A DNA stretch of 64,000 nucleotides from Micromonospora avicenniae (GCF_900156065.1 NZ_FTNF01000020.1:1-64000); one strand, 5' to 3'. Positions 42,164 to 51,943 are shown, counted from the stretch's first letter. Notes: generated by a model not told the origin, from the letters alone. Made by a program: numbers and translations.

Positions 42164-42984
42164 GCCGGCTCCGGGGCGGGTCGCGCGGCCGGGCGGCGGG
42201 CGGCCGGAACGACCAGCGGGGTGCCGCTCTCCGGGTCCTCGATCACCCGGCAGGACAGCCCGAACACCTCCGCGACCAGCTCCGCGGTGACCACCTCGCC
42301 GGGCGGCCCGGCGGCGACGACCCGACCGTCGCGCATCGCGATCAGGTGGGTGGCGTACCGGGCGGCGTGGTTCAGGTCGTGCAGCACCGCGACCAGGGTG
42401 CGGCCCTGCTCCTCGTGCAGCCGGGCGCACAGGTCGAGGATCTCGATCTGGTGGGCGATGTCCAGGTAGGTGGTGGGCTCGTCGAGCAGCAGCAGCGGCG
42501 TCTGCTGGGCCAGCGCCATGGCGATCCACACCCGCTGGCGCTGCCCACCGGAGAGTTCGTCCACCACCCGGTCGGCGAGGTCGGCGACGCCGGTGGCCGT
42601 CATCGACTCCTCGACCACCCGCTCGTCCTCGCGGGACCACTGCCGCAGCAGGCCCTGGTGCGGGTACCGGCCGCGGGCCACCAGCTCGGCCACCGTGATG
42701 CCGTCCGGCGCGATCGAGGACTGCGGCAGCAGACCGAGCGTGCGGGCGACCTGTCGGGCCGGCCGGCGGTGGATGTCCGCCCCGTCGAGCAGCACCGATC
42801 CGCTCGTCGGCCTGAGCATCCGCGACAGCGCCCGCAGCACCGTCGACTTGCCGCACGCGTTCGGCCCGATCACCACCGTGAAGGAGTGGTCCGGCACGGC
42901 GACGGTCAGGTCTTCGGCGACGGTGCGCCGGTCGTACGCGAGGGTCATCCCGGTGCCGCGGAGCCTGGAGGTGCCGGCCTGCAT
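42160..42984 (-). CDS. iron-siderophore ABC transporter ATPase (FepC type)
   Basis: This encodes 274 aa from ATG at 42984. The Walker A GPNACGKST is near residue 40, the Q-loop is LLPQSS, the signature is LSGGQRQRVWIAMALAQ, the Walker B is LLLLDEPTTYLD and the H-loop is AVLHDLNHAARYATH. All are standard for the FecE/FepC subfamily. It energises the two FecCD permeases encoded upstream and is coupled by GTGA to the acylase gene downstream. The operon begins at an iron box, so expression should rise under iron limitation. Confidence 0.95.
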   Translation of the reverse strand: MQAGTSRLRGTGMTLAYDRRTVAEDLTVAVPDHSFTVVIGPNACGKSTVLRALSRMLRPTSGSVLLDGADIHRRPARQVARTLGLLPQSSIAPDGITVAELVARGRYPHQGLLRQWSREDERVVEESMTATGVADLADRVVDELSGGQRQRVWIAMALAQQTPLLLLDEPTTYLDIAHQIEILDLCARLHEEQGRTLVAVLHDLNHAARYATHLIAMRDGRVVAAGPPGEVVTAELVAEVFGLSCRVIEDPESGTPLVVPAARRPAARPAPEPA

Positions 42985-43046
42985 GAGTGGTGCTCCGTTC
43001 TCGTCGCTGGTGTTCCCGGCGGTCCCGCCGCCCCTCGCGAACCGGC

Positions 43047-44075
43047 TCACAGCCGGCCCGCCCGTCGTTGCATCGCCAGCAGCCAGACCAGGTACGCCCC
43101 GCCGATCGCGCCGGTGATCACGCCGGCCGGAAGCTGGTGACCGGTGAACGCCCGTTGCGCCACCAGATCGGCCGCCACGAGCAGTGTCGCGCCCACACAC
43201 ATCGTGGGAAGCAGGTTCGGCCCGGGCGAGCGGGTGAGGCGCCGGGCCAGGTGCGGGGCGGTCAGCGCCACGAACGACACCGGCCCGGCGGCCGCCGCCG
43301 CGAAGGACACCAGCAGCACCGCCGCGGCGAGCAGTGCCATCCGCAGCCGCCGCACCGGAACGCCGAGCGCCGCGGCGGTGTCGTCGCCCATCTCCAGCAT
43401 CCGCAGCGCCGGCCCGCAGCCGAGCAGCACCAGCGGGCCGAGCACCCCCAGCACGATCAGCAGCGGCAGCGCCTCGGACCAGCCCCGCCCGTCCAGGCTC
43501 CCGGTGAGCCAGAGCACCGCCCGGGCGGCGTCCATCAGTGGCGCCCGGGTCAGCAGGTAGCCGTTGACTCCGGTGAGGATGGCGGTGATGCCGATGCCGA
43601 CCAGGATCAGCCGGTAGCCGTGCACGCCGTTGCGCCAGGTGAGGAGGTAGACGAGCACTCCGGTGGCGAGGCCGCTGGCGACTGCCGCGCCGGAGAGGGC
43701 GAGGCTGCCGCCGCCGAGTACCACCACGACCAGCGCGCCGGTCGACGCACCCTGGGTGAGACCGAGCATGTCGGGGCTGCCCAGCGGGTTTCGTACCAGC
43801 GACTGGAAGACCGCCCCGGCCAGCGCCAGGGCCGCGCCCACCAGCAGCGCGGTGACCAGCCGGGGCAGCCGCAACTCGTGGATGATGAACCGCTCGGCCG
43901 GGGTGCCGCCGCCGAGCAGGGTGCGCAGCACGTCGGCGGGCGTCATCGGGTAGTCGCCGCCGGCGATGGCCAGCACGCCGAGGCCCGCGGCGAGCAGGGC
44001 ACAGCCGGCTCCGACGGCGAGCGCGCGGGGTCGGAACCGCAGCGAGTACCCGCCCGGGGTACGCAGCACGGTCAC
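43047..44075 (-). CDS. FecCD-family siderophore permease
   Basis: This encodes 342 aa from GTG at 44075, fixed by its GTGA overlap with the other permease. About nine to ten membrane helices and the family motifs ELRLPRLVTALLVGAALALAGAVFQ, NPLGSPDMLGLTQGAS, GDDTAAALGVPVRRLR and GPVSFVALTAPHLAR are present. It forms a heterodimer with the product of the neighbouring gene to import ferric siderophore handed over by the binding lipoprotein. A 62-bp gap separates it from the ATPase gene. Confidence 0.94.
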   Translation of the reverse strand: MTVLRTPGGYSLRFRPRALAVGAGCALLAAGLGVLAIAGGDYPMTPADVLRTLLGGGTPAERFIIHELRLPRLVTALLVGAALALAGAVFQSLVRNPLGSPDMLGLTQGASTGALVVVVLGGGSLALSGAAVASGLATGVLVYLLTWRNGVHGYRLILVGIGITAILTGVNGYLLTRAPLMDAARAVLWLTGSLDGRGWSEALPLLIVLGVLGPLVLLGCGPALRMLEMGDDTAAALGVPVRRLRMALLAAAVLLVSFAAAAAGPVSFVALTAPHLARRLTRSPGPNLLPTMCVGATLLVAADLVAQRAFTGHQLPAGVITGAIGGAYLVWLLAMQRRAGRL

Positions 44076-45019
44076 GGTCGGGCCACCCGCCGGCGCAGCA
44101 CCAGCCAGAGGAAGAGCGGCCCACCGAGCACGGCCGTCACCATCCCCACCTGGAGTTCTCCGGGGCGGCCGAGCACCCGGCCCAGCACGTCGGCGCCGAG
44201 CAGCAGCACCGGTGAGAGCACCGCGCAGTAGGGCAGCAGCCAGCGCAGGTCGGGCCCGGCGAGCGCGCGGACCAGGTGCGGCACGAGCAGGCCGACGAAG
44301 ACGATCGGGCCGCAGGCGGCGGTGGCCGCCCCGCACAGCAGGGTGACCACCGTGATGACGGCCGCCCGGATCAGCGTCGGTCGCGCGCCGAGGGCCCGGG
44401 CCGTGTCGTCGCCGAGGGCGAGGGCGTTGAGTGGACGCGCGGTGGCGAGCGCGACCAGCAGCCCCGCCCCGACGAACGGCGCCACCCGGGCGACCGTCGC
44501 GGCGTCGGCGCTGGCCAACGAGCCGACGGTCCAGAAGCGCAGCCGGTCCAGTGAGGCGGCGTCGAGCAGCATCACCGCGCTGACGTACGAGTAGAGGGCG
44601 GCGTTGAGCGCCGCGCCGGCAAGCGCGAGCCGGGCCGGGGTGGCACCGCGCCCGCCTCCGACGGCGTAGACCAGCGCGGTCACCGCCGCCGCGCCGAGCA
44701 GCGCGAACCACACGTACCCGTTGAGCGCGGTCACGCCGAGCACGGCCGCGGTGGCCACCGCGGCGGAGGCACCCGAGTTGATGCCGAGCAGACCCGGATC
44801 GGCGAGCGGGTTGCGGGTGAGCGCCTGCATCACCGCACCGGCGACGCCGAGGGCCGCGCCGGCGAGCAGGCCGAGCAGCGTACGCGGCAGGCGCATCTGG
44901 TGGACGACCGCGTACTCGGCCGAATCGGGGTCCCGTAGGCCCGACCAGACGTCGGCGAGGGGCAGCTGCTTCGCGCCCACCGTGATGCTGAGCACGACGA
45001 CGGCCGCGAGCAGCGCCAC
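44072..45019 (-). CDS. FecCD-family siderophore permease
   Basis: From the only standard start (GTG at 45019) this encodes 315 aa, but that cuts the first membrane helix (GLVGAVALLAAVVVLSITVGA) in half. The frame stays open to a stop at the iron box, and a CTG at 45127 preceded by CCGGAG would give 351 aa with a complete helix, close to the usual family length. The true start is therefore uncertain. Family motifs HQMRLPRTLLGLLAGAALGVAGAVMQ, NPLADPGLLGINSGAS, GDDTARALGARP and GPIVFVGLLVPHLVR are clear. It is the first gene of the iron-controlled minus-strand operon. Confidence 0.9.
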   Translation of the reverse strand: MALLAAVVVLSITVGAKQLPLADVWSGLRDPDSAEYAVVHQMRLPRTLLGLLAGAALGVAGAVMQALTRNPLADPGLLGINSGASAAVATAAVLGVTALNGYVWFALLGAAAVTALVYAVGGGRGATPARLALAGAALNAALYSYVSAVMLLDAASLDRLRFWTVGSLASADAATVARVAPFVGAGLLVALATARPLNALALGDDTARALGARPTLIRAAVITVVTLLCGAATAACGPIVFVGLLVPHLVRALAGPDLRWLLPYCAVLSPVLLLGADVLGRVLGRPGELQVGMVTAVLGGPLFLWLVLRRRVARP

Positions 45020-45164
45020 GGCTCCGACCAGGCCGACGGCCCGTACGGTGGCCCGTCCGCGCCACGGTGGGGCCGGTCGGGGGGCCGTCGCGGCGACGCC
45101 GGACGGTGATGACTGGAGAACGGACAGTGTGGGCTCCGGTAGGGGGAGAAACGCCGGACGAGAC

Positions 45165-45194
45165 TTGACAGCGAATTAGGTTAGGTTAACCTAA
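45165..45194. promoter_or_regulatory. iron box (IdeR/DmdR) overlapping a promoter
   Basis: TTAGGTTAGGTTAACCTAA at 45176-45194 differs by one base from the actinobacterial iron-box consensus. On the plus strand TTGACA (45165-45170) and TAACCT (45187-45192), 16 bases apart, form a promoter whose -10 lies inside the box. Binding of Fe-loaded repressor would block both the binding-protein/desABCD side and the divergent permease side. Confidence 0.9.
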
Positions 45195-45240
45195 CCGCGC
45201 TGTCCACGGTCATCCTGGACCCTGATCGAAAGACGACGCC

Positions 45241-46263
45241 ATGCTCGATTCCACGTCTCGTATCTCCCGTCGCGGCCTGCTGGCCGGCGGGGCCGCCGCC
45301 GTCGCCCTCCTGCTGGCTGGTTGTAGCGGCGGTGGCGATTCCGCCAAACCGACCACCAGCAGTGATGGCCCTTGGACGTTCACCGACGACCGGCGCGAGA
45401 AGGTGACCGCCGCCAACCGGCCGACCCGGGTCGTGGCCTTCACCGGCACGGCCGCCGCGCTCGTCGACTTCGGACTCGACAAGCAGATCGTCGGGGTCTT
45501 CGGTGAGACGAAGCGGGCCGACGGCACGATCGATCCGCAGGCCGGTGATCTGAACGTGGAGAGCGTGGAGATCCTCGGCAACGTCTGGGGCGAGTTCAGC
45601 GTCGAGAAGTACGCGGCGCTCCGCCCCGAGCTGCTCGTCACCCACATGTACGATCCCGGCGCCCTCTGGTACGTCCCGGACGAGAGCAAGAACAAGATCC
45701 TTCCACTCGCGCCCACCGTGGCGGTCACCACCGCTCGGGTGCCGATGACCAAGCCGATCGAGCGCTACGCCCAGCTCGCCGAGTCTCTCGGCGCGGATCT
45801 GTCCGCGAAGAAGGTCACCGACGCCAAGGCCCGCTTCGAGGCGGCGGCCGAGTCGGTCCGTCAGGCGGTGAAGGCCAACCCCGGCATCAAGGTGCTGGCC
45901 GCCTCCGGCAGCCCGGACCTGTTCTACGTCTCCAACCCCAAGGTCAGCACCGACCTCATGTACTTTGCCGAGCTCGGGGTCGACATCGTGGTGCCCACCA
46001 AGCTCGAAGCGGGTGACTACTTCGAGGCGCTCAGCTGGGAGAACGCCGGCAAGTTCCCGGCCGACCTGATCCTGCTGGACAACCGCAGCACCGCGCTGCA
46101 GACCAAGGACCTCGCCGCCAAGCCGACCTGGGCGCAGCTGCCCGCGGTCAAGGCCAACCAGGTCGCGCCGTGGGACGCCGTCCCACGCTTCTCCTACGCC
46201 GGCGCCGCGCCGCTGCTGGAGAACCTCGCCACCACCATCCGCGCCGCCAAGAAGCTGAGCTGA
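45241..46263 (+). CDS. siderophore-binding lipoprotein (DesE-like)
   Basis: This encodes 340 aa. SRRGLLAGG suggests Tat-type export, followed by the lipobox LAGC at about residue 28. The Peripla_BP_2 fold is seen in RVVAFTGTAAALVDFGLDKQIVGVFGE, ELLVTHMYDPG and FAELGVDIVVPTKLE. It is the extracellular receptor for ferric hydroxamates feeding the two divergent FecCD permeases, and lies immediately behind the iron box. About 200 bp separate it from desA. Confidence 0.92.
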   Translation: MLDSTSRISRRGLLAGGAAAVALLLAGCSGGGDSAKPTTSSDGPWTFTDDRREKVTAANRPTRVVAFTGTAAALVDFGLDKQIVGVFGETKRADGTIDPQAGDLNVESVEILGNVWGEFSVEKYAALRPELLVTHMYDPGALWYVPDESKNKILPLAPTVAVTTARVPMTKPIERYAQLAESLGADLSAKKVTDAKARFEAAAESVRQAVKANPGIKVLAASGSPDLFYVSNPKVSTDLMYFAELGVDIVVPTKLEAGDYFEALSWENAGKFPADLILLDNRSTALQTKDLAAKPTWAQLPAVKANQVAPWDAVPRFSYAGAAPLLENLATTIRAAKKLS

Positions 46264-46464
46264 CGAGGCGACGAAGAGCCCCCGCCGACGAATCCGCCGC
46301 GTGCGGGGCCCCTTCCTGACATCTCGCGCGGCATCCGCCACGCATGTCCGGCACGTCGTCCGGCGACACCGTTTCCCCCTGCCGTTCTGCCGCCCGACCA
46401 CGGCGGCGGGTTCCGGCTGCCCCGAGATCAGCTCCGTCCGCAACCGAGCGTGGAGGACCTTCCA

Positions 46465-48051
46465 ATGAGTCTGCCGGCGTACCCCGTCGAGGCAGTCGCG
46501 AACCTGCCCGGTTCGCCCACCCCGGCCCCGGCCGATGCACCGCTCGATTTCCGGTCCGGCGCCACGGCCGCCCGGAGACATCTGTTCAACGGCGGGACGG
46601 CCGCGCGGTACCGAACGGTTCTCACCCGTGGTGTCGACCGGATGGCCCGGCGGGTGGCCGGGGTGGACCGGCCGTTCACCGGCGTGACCCCGGGCGAGTT
46701 GGCGCCCCGGGTCGCCGGCATCGACCTGGACCGGCCGCTCGGCGACACCGCCGCCGCTCTCGACGAACTCGACGAGGTCTACCTGCGCGATGCGGTCTGG
46801 TTCCACCACCCCCGCTACCTGGCACACCTGAACTGCCCGGTGGTGATCCCGGCGCTGCTCGGCGAGGCGGTGCTGAGCGCCGTGAACTCCTCGCTCGACA
46901 CCTGGGACCAGAGCATCGGGGCGACCCTCATCGAACGCCGCCTGATCGACTGGACGGCTGAGCGGATCGGCCTCGGTCCCGCCGCCGACGGGGTCTTCAC
47001 CAGCGGCGGCAGCCAGTCGAACCTGCAGGCGCTGCTGCTGGCCCGGGAGGAGGCGTGCCAGGCCGCGCCCGGCCGGGAGGCCCGGGCCGAACTGCTGCCC
47101 CGGCTGCGGGTGCTCACCTCGACGGCCGGTCACTTCAGCGTGCAGAAGTCGGCGAACCTGCTCGGCCTGGCCCCGGACGCGGTACTGACCATCCCGACCG
47201 ACGCGCAGCGGCGGATGATCCCCGCCGTGCTGCGGCGGGAGATCGAGCGCTGCCGGCGCGAGGGGCTGGTGGTGATGGCCGTGGTGGCCACTGCCGGCAC
47301 CACGGACTTCGGCTCCATCGACCCGCTCGACGAGATCGCCGGGGTCTGCGCCGCCACCGGCGTCTGGCTGCACGTCGACGCGGCGTACGGCTGCGGGCTG
47401 CTGGCCTCGCCCACCCGCCGGCACCTGCTCGACGGGATCGAGCGGGCCGACTCGGTGACCGTCGACTACCACAAGTCCTTCTTCCAGCCGGTCAGCTCCA
47501 GCGCCGTGCTGGTACGCGACCGACGCGTGCTGCGGCACGTCACCTACCACGCCGACTACCTCAATCCGGCCCGGATGGTCGAGCAGCGCATCCCCAACCA
47601 GGTGGACAAGAGCCTCCAGACCACGCGGCGGTTCGACGCCCTCAAGCTCTGGCTGACCCTGCGGGTGATGGGTCCGGACCTGCTCGGCGACCTCTTCGAC
47701 GAGGTGGTGGACCGGGCCGCCGGCGCCTGGGAACTGATCAGCGAGGACCCCCGGTTCGAGGTGGTGACCAGGTCACCGCTGAGCACCGTCGTCTTCCGCT
47801 ACCTGCCCACCGGACCGGGGCGGGGGCTCGCCGACGAGGCGAACCTGTACGCGCGGGAGGCGCTGGCCGCCTCCGGGGCCGCCCTGGTCGCCGGCACCAC
47901 TGTGGACGGCCGCCACTTCCTCAAGTTCACCCTGCTCAACCCCGAGACCACCCTCGACGACGTCGGGCACGTGCTGCAGCTCATCGCCGAGCACGCGGGC
48001 CGGTACGTGCACGAGCGGAGCACCGCCGATCTGGCCTGCCGGGTCGGCTGA
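46465..48051 (+). CDS. desA: lysine decarboxylase of desferrioxamine synthesis
   Basis: This encodes 528 aa from ATG at 46465, with GGAGG eight bases upstream supporting it over a start five codons earlier. It is a PLP group II decarboxylase: TSGGSQSNLQALLLAREEA, ATAGTTDFGSIDPLDEIA, HVDAAYGCGLL and VDYHKSFFQPVSSSAVLV with PLP-lysine Lys337. In the DesABCD pathway it makes cadaverine from lysine. It is the first enzyme gene, followed after 35 bp by the monooxygenase gene. No second iron box was seen directly upstream, so it may be read through from the 45.2-kb promoter. Confidence 0.94.
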   Translation: MSLPAYPVEAVANLPGSPTPAPADAPLDFRSGATAARRHLFNGGTAARYRTVLTRGVDRMARRVAGVDRPFTGVTPGELAPRVAGIDLDRPLGDTAAALDELDEVYLRDAVWFHHPRYLAHLNCPVVIPALLGEAVLSAVNSSLDTWDQSIGATLIERRLIDWTAERIGLGPAADGVFTSGGSQSNLQALLLAREEACQAAPGREARAELLPRLRVLTSTAGHFSVQKSANLLGLAPDAVLTIPTDAQRRMIPAVLRREIERCRREGLVVMAVVATAGTTDFGSIDPLDEIAGVCAATGVWLHVDAAYGCGLLASPTRRHLLDGIERADSVTVDYHKSFFQPVSSSAVLVRDRRVLRHVTYHADYLNPARMVEQRIPNQVDKSLQTTRRFDALKLWLTLRVMGPDLLGDLFDEVVDRAAGAWELISEDPRFEVVTRSPLSTVVFRYLPTGPGRGLADEANLYAREALAASGAALVAGTTVDGRHFLKFTLLNPETTLDDVGHVLQLIAEHAGRYVHERSTADLACRVG

Positions 48052-48086
48052 CCACCGGAGCTCGCGAACCCGCCCGGGAGGGCCGC

Positions 48087-49403
48087 ATGTCCACGCACGA
48101 TTTCATCGCCATCGGCCTCGGCCCGTACAACCTCGGCCTGGCCTGCCTCACCGCACCGATCCCCGAACTGGACGGGATGTTCCTGGAGGCCCGACCGGGC
48201 GTCGACTGGCACCCCGGCATGCTGTTGTCCTCGGCCCGCCTCCAGACACCGTTCCTGGCCGACCTGGTCACCCTCGCCGATCCCACCTCGCCGTTCTCGT
48301 TCCTCAGCTACCTGAAGGAGACCGGCCGGCTCTACCCGTTCTACATCCGGGAGAGCTTCTACCCACTGCGCAGCGAGTACAGCGCGTACTGCCGGTGGGC
48401 CGCCGCGAAGCTGCCCAACCTGCGGTTCAACCACGAGGTCACCTCCGTCGAGTACGACCCGGCCGACGGGCGGTACGTGGTGCGCGCCCGGGTGGGCGCG
48501 GGGCAGGAGGACACGGGCGCCGGGGAGACCGTCACCTACCGGGCGCGGCACCTGGTGCTCGGCACCGGGACCCCGCCGTACCTGCCGCAGGCGTGCGAAG
48601 GGCTCGGCGGCGACCCGGTGCACACCTCGCGGTACCTGGAGAACCGCACGGCGCTGCGGACCAGACGGAGCATCACGGTGATCGGCAGCGGGCAGAGCGC
48701 GGCGGAGATCTACCACGACCTGCTCGGCGACATCGACACGTACGGCTACCAACTGAACTGGGTCACCCGCTCACCCCGGTTCTTCCCGCTGGAGTACACC
48801 AAGCTCACCCTGGAGATGACCTCACCGGACTACGTGGACTACTTCCACGCCCTGCCCGAGTCGACCCGCTACCGGCTGGAGTCCGAGCAGAAGGGGCTGT
48901 TCAAGGGCATCAGCGCGGACCTCGTCGACGGGATCTTCGACCTGCTGTACGAGCGCAGCGTGGCCGGACCGGTGAACACCCGCTTGCTCACCAACACAGA
49001 GCTGGCGAGCGCCGCGTACGAACCGGCCACCGGCACGTACACCCTCGGGCTGCGGCACGTCGAACAGGCGCGGGACTTCACCGTGCGTACGGAGGGGCTG
49101 GTGCTGGCCACCGGCTACCGCTACCTGCCGCCGGCGTTCCTGGAACCGGTCCGGGACCGGATCCGCTGGGACGGGCACGGACGTTTCGACGTCGCCCGCA
49201 ACTACAGCATCGACCACGCCGGCCGCGAGATCTTCCTCCAGAACGGCGGCACCCACACCCACAGCGTGACCTCGCCCGACCTCGGCATGGGTCCGTACCG
49301 CAACTCGTGGATCATCCGTGAGCTGCTCGGCCGGGAGCACTACCCGATCGAGAAGAGCATCACCTTCCAGGAGTTCGGCGCACCGGCGGGATCAGCGCCG
49401 TGA
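48087..49403 (+). CDS. desB: cadaverine N-monooxygenase
   Basis: This encodes 438 aa. ATG at 48087 follows GGGAGG. FIAIGLGPYNLGLACLTAP is the FAD-binding motif (GxGPxN type), DWHPGMLLSSARLQTPFLADLVTLADPTSPFSFL is typical of lysine/ornithine N-hydroxylases, ITVIGSGQSAAEIYHDLL binds NADPH, and LATGYRYLPPAFL closes the FAD site. It hydroxylates cadaverine to N-hydroxycadaverine. Its stop overlaps the desC start as GTGA. Confidence 0.95.
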   Translation: MSTHDFIAIGLGPYNLGLACLTAPIPELDGMFLEARPGVDWHPGMLLSSARLQTPFLADLVTLADPTSPFSFLSYLKETGRLYPFYIRESFYPLRSEYSAYCRWAAAKLPNLRFNHEVTSVEYDPADGRYVVRARVGAGQEDTGAGETVTYRARHLVLGTGTPPYLPQACEGLGGDPVHTSRYLENRTALRTRRSITVIGSGQSAAEIYHDLLGDIDTYGYQLNWVTRSPRFFPLEYTKLTLEMTSPDYVDYFHALPESTRYRLESEQKGLFKGISADLVDGIFDLLYERSVAGPVNTRLLTNTELASAAYEPATGTYTLGLRHVEQARDFTVRTEGLVLATGYRYLPPAFLEPVRDRIRWDGHGRFDVARNYSIDHAGREIFLQNGGTHTHSVTSPDLGMGPYRNSWIIRELLGREHYPIEKSITFQEFGAPAGSAP

Positions 49404-50059
49404 GCCGGCGGAACGAGCCGGCCGCTCACGGCCCTCGGCCGCGGCGCGGCGTCGAATTCACCTGGGTCGATCACTCGTTGGGCGAGTTCACCCTGCGCGC
49501 GGTCGACCCGTACGCCGACGCCGCGCTGCTGCACCGCTGGGTGACCCATCCGAAGGCGGTGTTCTGGCTCATGCAGGACTCCGACGTGGCCCGGGTCGCC
49601 GAGGAGTACCGGCGCATCGCGGCGCACCCGCACCACGACGCGTACCTGGGCCACTGGCGCGGTCGGCCCGCCTTCCTGGCCGAGCGCTACGACCCCGCCC
49701 GCGTTGAACTGGTCGGCCGGTACGACGCCAGCCCCGGTGACGTGGGCATGCACTTCCTCTGCGCGCCGGCCGACGTCCCCGTGCACGGCTTCACCCGCGC
49801 GGTGATCACCACGGTGCTGGCCTGGCTCTTCGCCGACCCGTCGACCGAACGGGTGGTGGTCGAGCCGGACGTGCGCAACACCGCGGTGCACGCGCTGAAC
49901 GCCGCCGTCGGCTTCCAGGTCGTCGGCACCATCACCAAACCGGAGAAGGACGCACTGTTGAGCATCTGCACCCGCGCCGGCTTCCACCACGCCACCGGCC
50001 TCGCCGCCGGCACGGCCACCGCGACCGGTGCGCCCAGCATGGATGGAGTCTCGGCGTGA
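49400..50059 (+). CDS. desC: hydroxycadaverine acyltransferase
   Basis: This encodes 219 aa; GTG at 49400 overlaps the desB stop. The segment FTLRAVDPYADAALLHRWVTHPKAVFWLM, GDVGMHFLCAP and RVVVEPDVRNTAVHALNAAVGFQVVGTITKPEKDALL define the siderophore acyltransferase family. DesC transfers acetyl, succinyl or longer acyl groups to N-hydroxycadaverine, so it sets which ferrioxamine is made. The alanine-rich C-terminal tail is longer than in the related enzyme encoded at 39523. The gene overlaps desD by GTGA. Confidence 0.94.
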   Translation: MSRRNEPAAHGPRPRRGVEFTWVDHSLGEFTLRAVDPYADAALLHRWVTHPKAVFWLMQDSDVARVAEEYRRIAAHPHHDAYLGHWRGRPAFLAERYDPARVELVGRYDASPGDVGMHFLCAPADVPVHGFTRAVITTVLAWLFADPSTERVVVEPDVRNTAVHALNAAVGFQVVGTITKPEKDALLSICTRAGFHHATGLAAGTATATGAPSMDGVSA

Positions 50060-51882
50060 CCGTGTTCGACCCCGTCGCCCACCTCGCGCCCGAGCACTGG
50101 GCCCGGGCCAACCGGCTGCTGGTGCGCAAGGCACTCGCCGAGTTCGCCCACGAGCGGCTGCTCACCCCGGAGCCGACGGCCGCCCCCGTCCCGCAGGCCG
50201 GCGCCGCTGCCGGCGACACCCCACGGTGGTACGTGGTGCGCAGCGACGACGGCATGGTGACGTACCGCTTCGCCGCTCTCGTGCGTACCCTCGAGCACTG
50301 GCAGATCGACGCCGAGAGCATCACCCGGCATCGCGGCGACGAGGAACTGCCCCTGGACGCCGTCGACCTGATCATCGAGCTGCGCGGGCCCCTCGGACTC
50401 TCCGACCAGGTCCTCCCGGTCTACCTGGAGGAGATCACGTCCACGCTGGCCGGCATCGCCTACAAGCTGGACCGCCCGCCGCTGACCGCCAAGGAGCTCG
50501 CGGTGGCCGACTTCCAGACCATCGAGACCTCGATGACCGAGGGCCACCCCTGCTTCGTGGCCAACAACGGCCGGCTCGGCTTCGGCATCGACGAGTACCA
50601 CCGGTACGCCCCGGAGGCGGCCCGGCCGGTCCGCCTGGTCTGGCTCGCCGCGCACCGCCACCACGCGCGGTTCAGCCACAGCGCGGACCTCGACTACGAC
50701 ACCCTCATCGCGGGCGAACTCGGTGCGGAGACGCTGTCCCGGTTCGAGGCCGTCATGGCCGGGCTCGGCCTCGACCTGGACGACTACCTGCTGATTCCGG
50801 TGCACCCGTGGCAGTGGCAGAATCGGATCGCGGTGACCTTCGCCGGTGAGATCGCGCAGCGCCGGCTGGTCTGTCTCGGGCCCGGGGCCGATGAACATCT
50901 GGCCCAGCAGTCCATCCGGACGTTCTTCAACCTCACCGACCCGACGCGGCACTACGTCAAGACGGCGCTCTCGGTGCTCAACATGGGGTTCATGCGCGGG
51001 TTGTCGGCCGCGTACATGGCGGGAACGCCGGCCATCAACGACTGGCTCGCCGACCTGATCGCCGCCGACGAGGTCTTCGCCGCGACCGGGCTCACCGTCC
51101 TGCGGGAGCGGGCGGCCATCGGCTACCGGCACTCGCAGTACGAGGCGGCCACCGACCGGTACTCCCCGTACCGGAAGATGCTCGCCGCCCTGTGGCGGGA
51201 GAGCCCCGTGCCGCACCTCGGACCGGGCCGGCGACTGGCCACCATGGCCTCGCTGCTGCACGTCGATCGCGGCGGCGGCTCCTTCGCCGCGGCGCTGATC
51301 GACCGTTCCGGCCTGGCGCCGGAGGCGTGGCTGCGCCGCTACCTGGACGCCTACCTGACTCCGCTGCTGCACGCGTTCTACGCCTACGACCTGGCCTTCA
51401 TGCCGCACGGCGAGAACGTGATCCTCGTCCTCGACGACCAGGACACGGTCGAGCGGGCGATCTTCAAGGACATCGCCGAGGAGGTCGTGGTGATGAGTCC
51501 GGACCTGCCGCTGCCGCCGGCGGTCGAACGCATCCGGGCCGACGTGCCGGAGCAGGAGCGGCTGCTGTGCATCTTCACCGACGTGGTGGACTGCTACCTG
51601 CGGTACCTGGGCGCGGTGCTGGCCGAGACCGGGACGCTCCCCGAGGAGGCCTTCTGGCGTACGGTGGCGGGCTGCGCCGCCGACTACCTGGCGAGCGTTC
51701 CGCACCTGGCCGAGCGGATCGAGCGCTACGACCTCTTCGCCCCGGAGTTCGCCCTCTCCTGCCTCAATCGGTTGCAGCTGCGCGATAACCAGCAGATGGT
51801 CGACCTCGCCGACCCGTCGGCCGCGCTGCAACTCGTCGGTACGCTGGCCAACCCGCTGGCACCGTACGCGCCCGCCCGGTGA
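50056..51882 (+). CDS. desD: NRPS-independent siderophore synthetase
   Basis: This encodes 608 aa from GTG at 50056 (GTGA overlap). IucA/IucC motifs include EGHPCFVANNGRLGFG, LIPVHPWQWQNRIAVTFA, SIRTFFNLTDPTRHYVKTALSVLNMGFMRGLS, ALYAYD-type LHAFYAYDLAFMPHGENVILVL and IFKDIAEEVVV. DesD uses ATP to adenylate the succinyl hydroxamate carboxylate, oligomerises the units and closes the ring to ferrioxamine E or ends them as B. It is the last gene of the des operon. Confidence 0.95.
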   Translation: MTVFDPVAHLAPEHWARANRLLVRKALAEFAHERLLTPEPTAAPVPQAGAAAGDTPRWYVVRSDDGMVTYRFAALVRTLEHWQIDAESITRHRGDEELPLDAVDLIIELRGPLGLSDQVLPVYLEEITSTLAGIAYKLDRPPLTAKELAVADFQTIETSMTEGHPCFVANNGRLGFGIDEYHRYAPEAARPVRLVWLAAHRHHARFSHSADLDYDTLIAGELGAETLSRFEAVMAGLGLDLDDYLLIPVHPWQWQNRIAVTFAGEIAQRRLVCLGPGADEHLAQQSIRTFFNLTDPTRHYVKTALSVLNMGFMRGLSAAYMAGTPAINDWLADLIAADEVFAATGLTVLRERAAIGYRHSQYEAATDRYSPYRKMLAALWRESPVPHLGPGRRLATMASLLHVDRGGGSFAAALIDRSGLAPEAWLRRYLDAYLTPLLHAFYAYDLAFMPHGENVILVLDDQDTVERAIFKDIAEEVVVMSPDLPLPPAVERIRADVPEQERLLCIFTDVVDCYLRYLGAVLAETGTLPEEAFWRTVAGCAADYLASVPHLAERIERYDLFAPEFALSCLNRLQLRDNQQMVDLADPSAALQLVGTLANPLAPYAPAR

Positions 51883-51943
51883 GCCGGAGCCGCCGGGGTG
51901 TCCGGGGTGGCCCGGGTAACCCGACGGCACGTCTAATGACGAC

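Noticed and set aside
46264..46464. A second iron box in front of desA
   Set aside because: No sequence close to the TTAGGTTAGGCTAACCTAA pattern is present. Read-through from the upstream promoter is simpler.
45181..47550. A 789-codon minus-strand frame across the siderophore-binding protein and desA
   Set aside because: It is the antisense shadow of two confidently identified genes and crosses the iron box.
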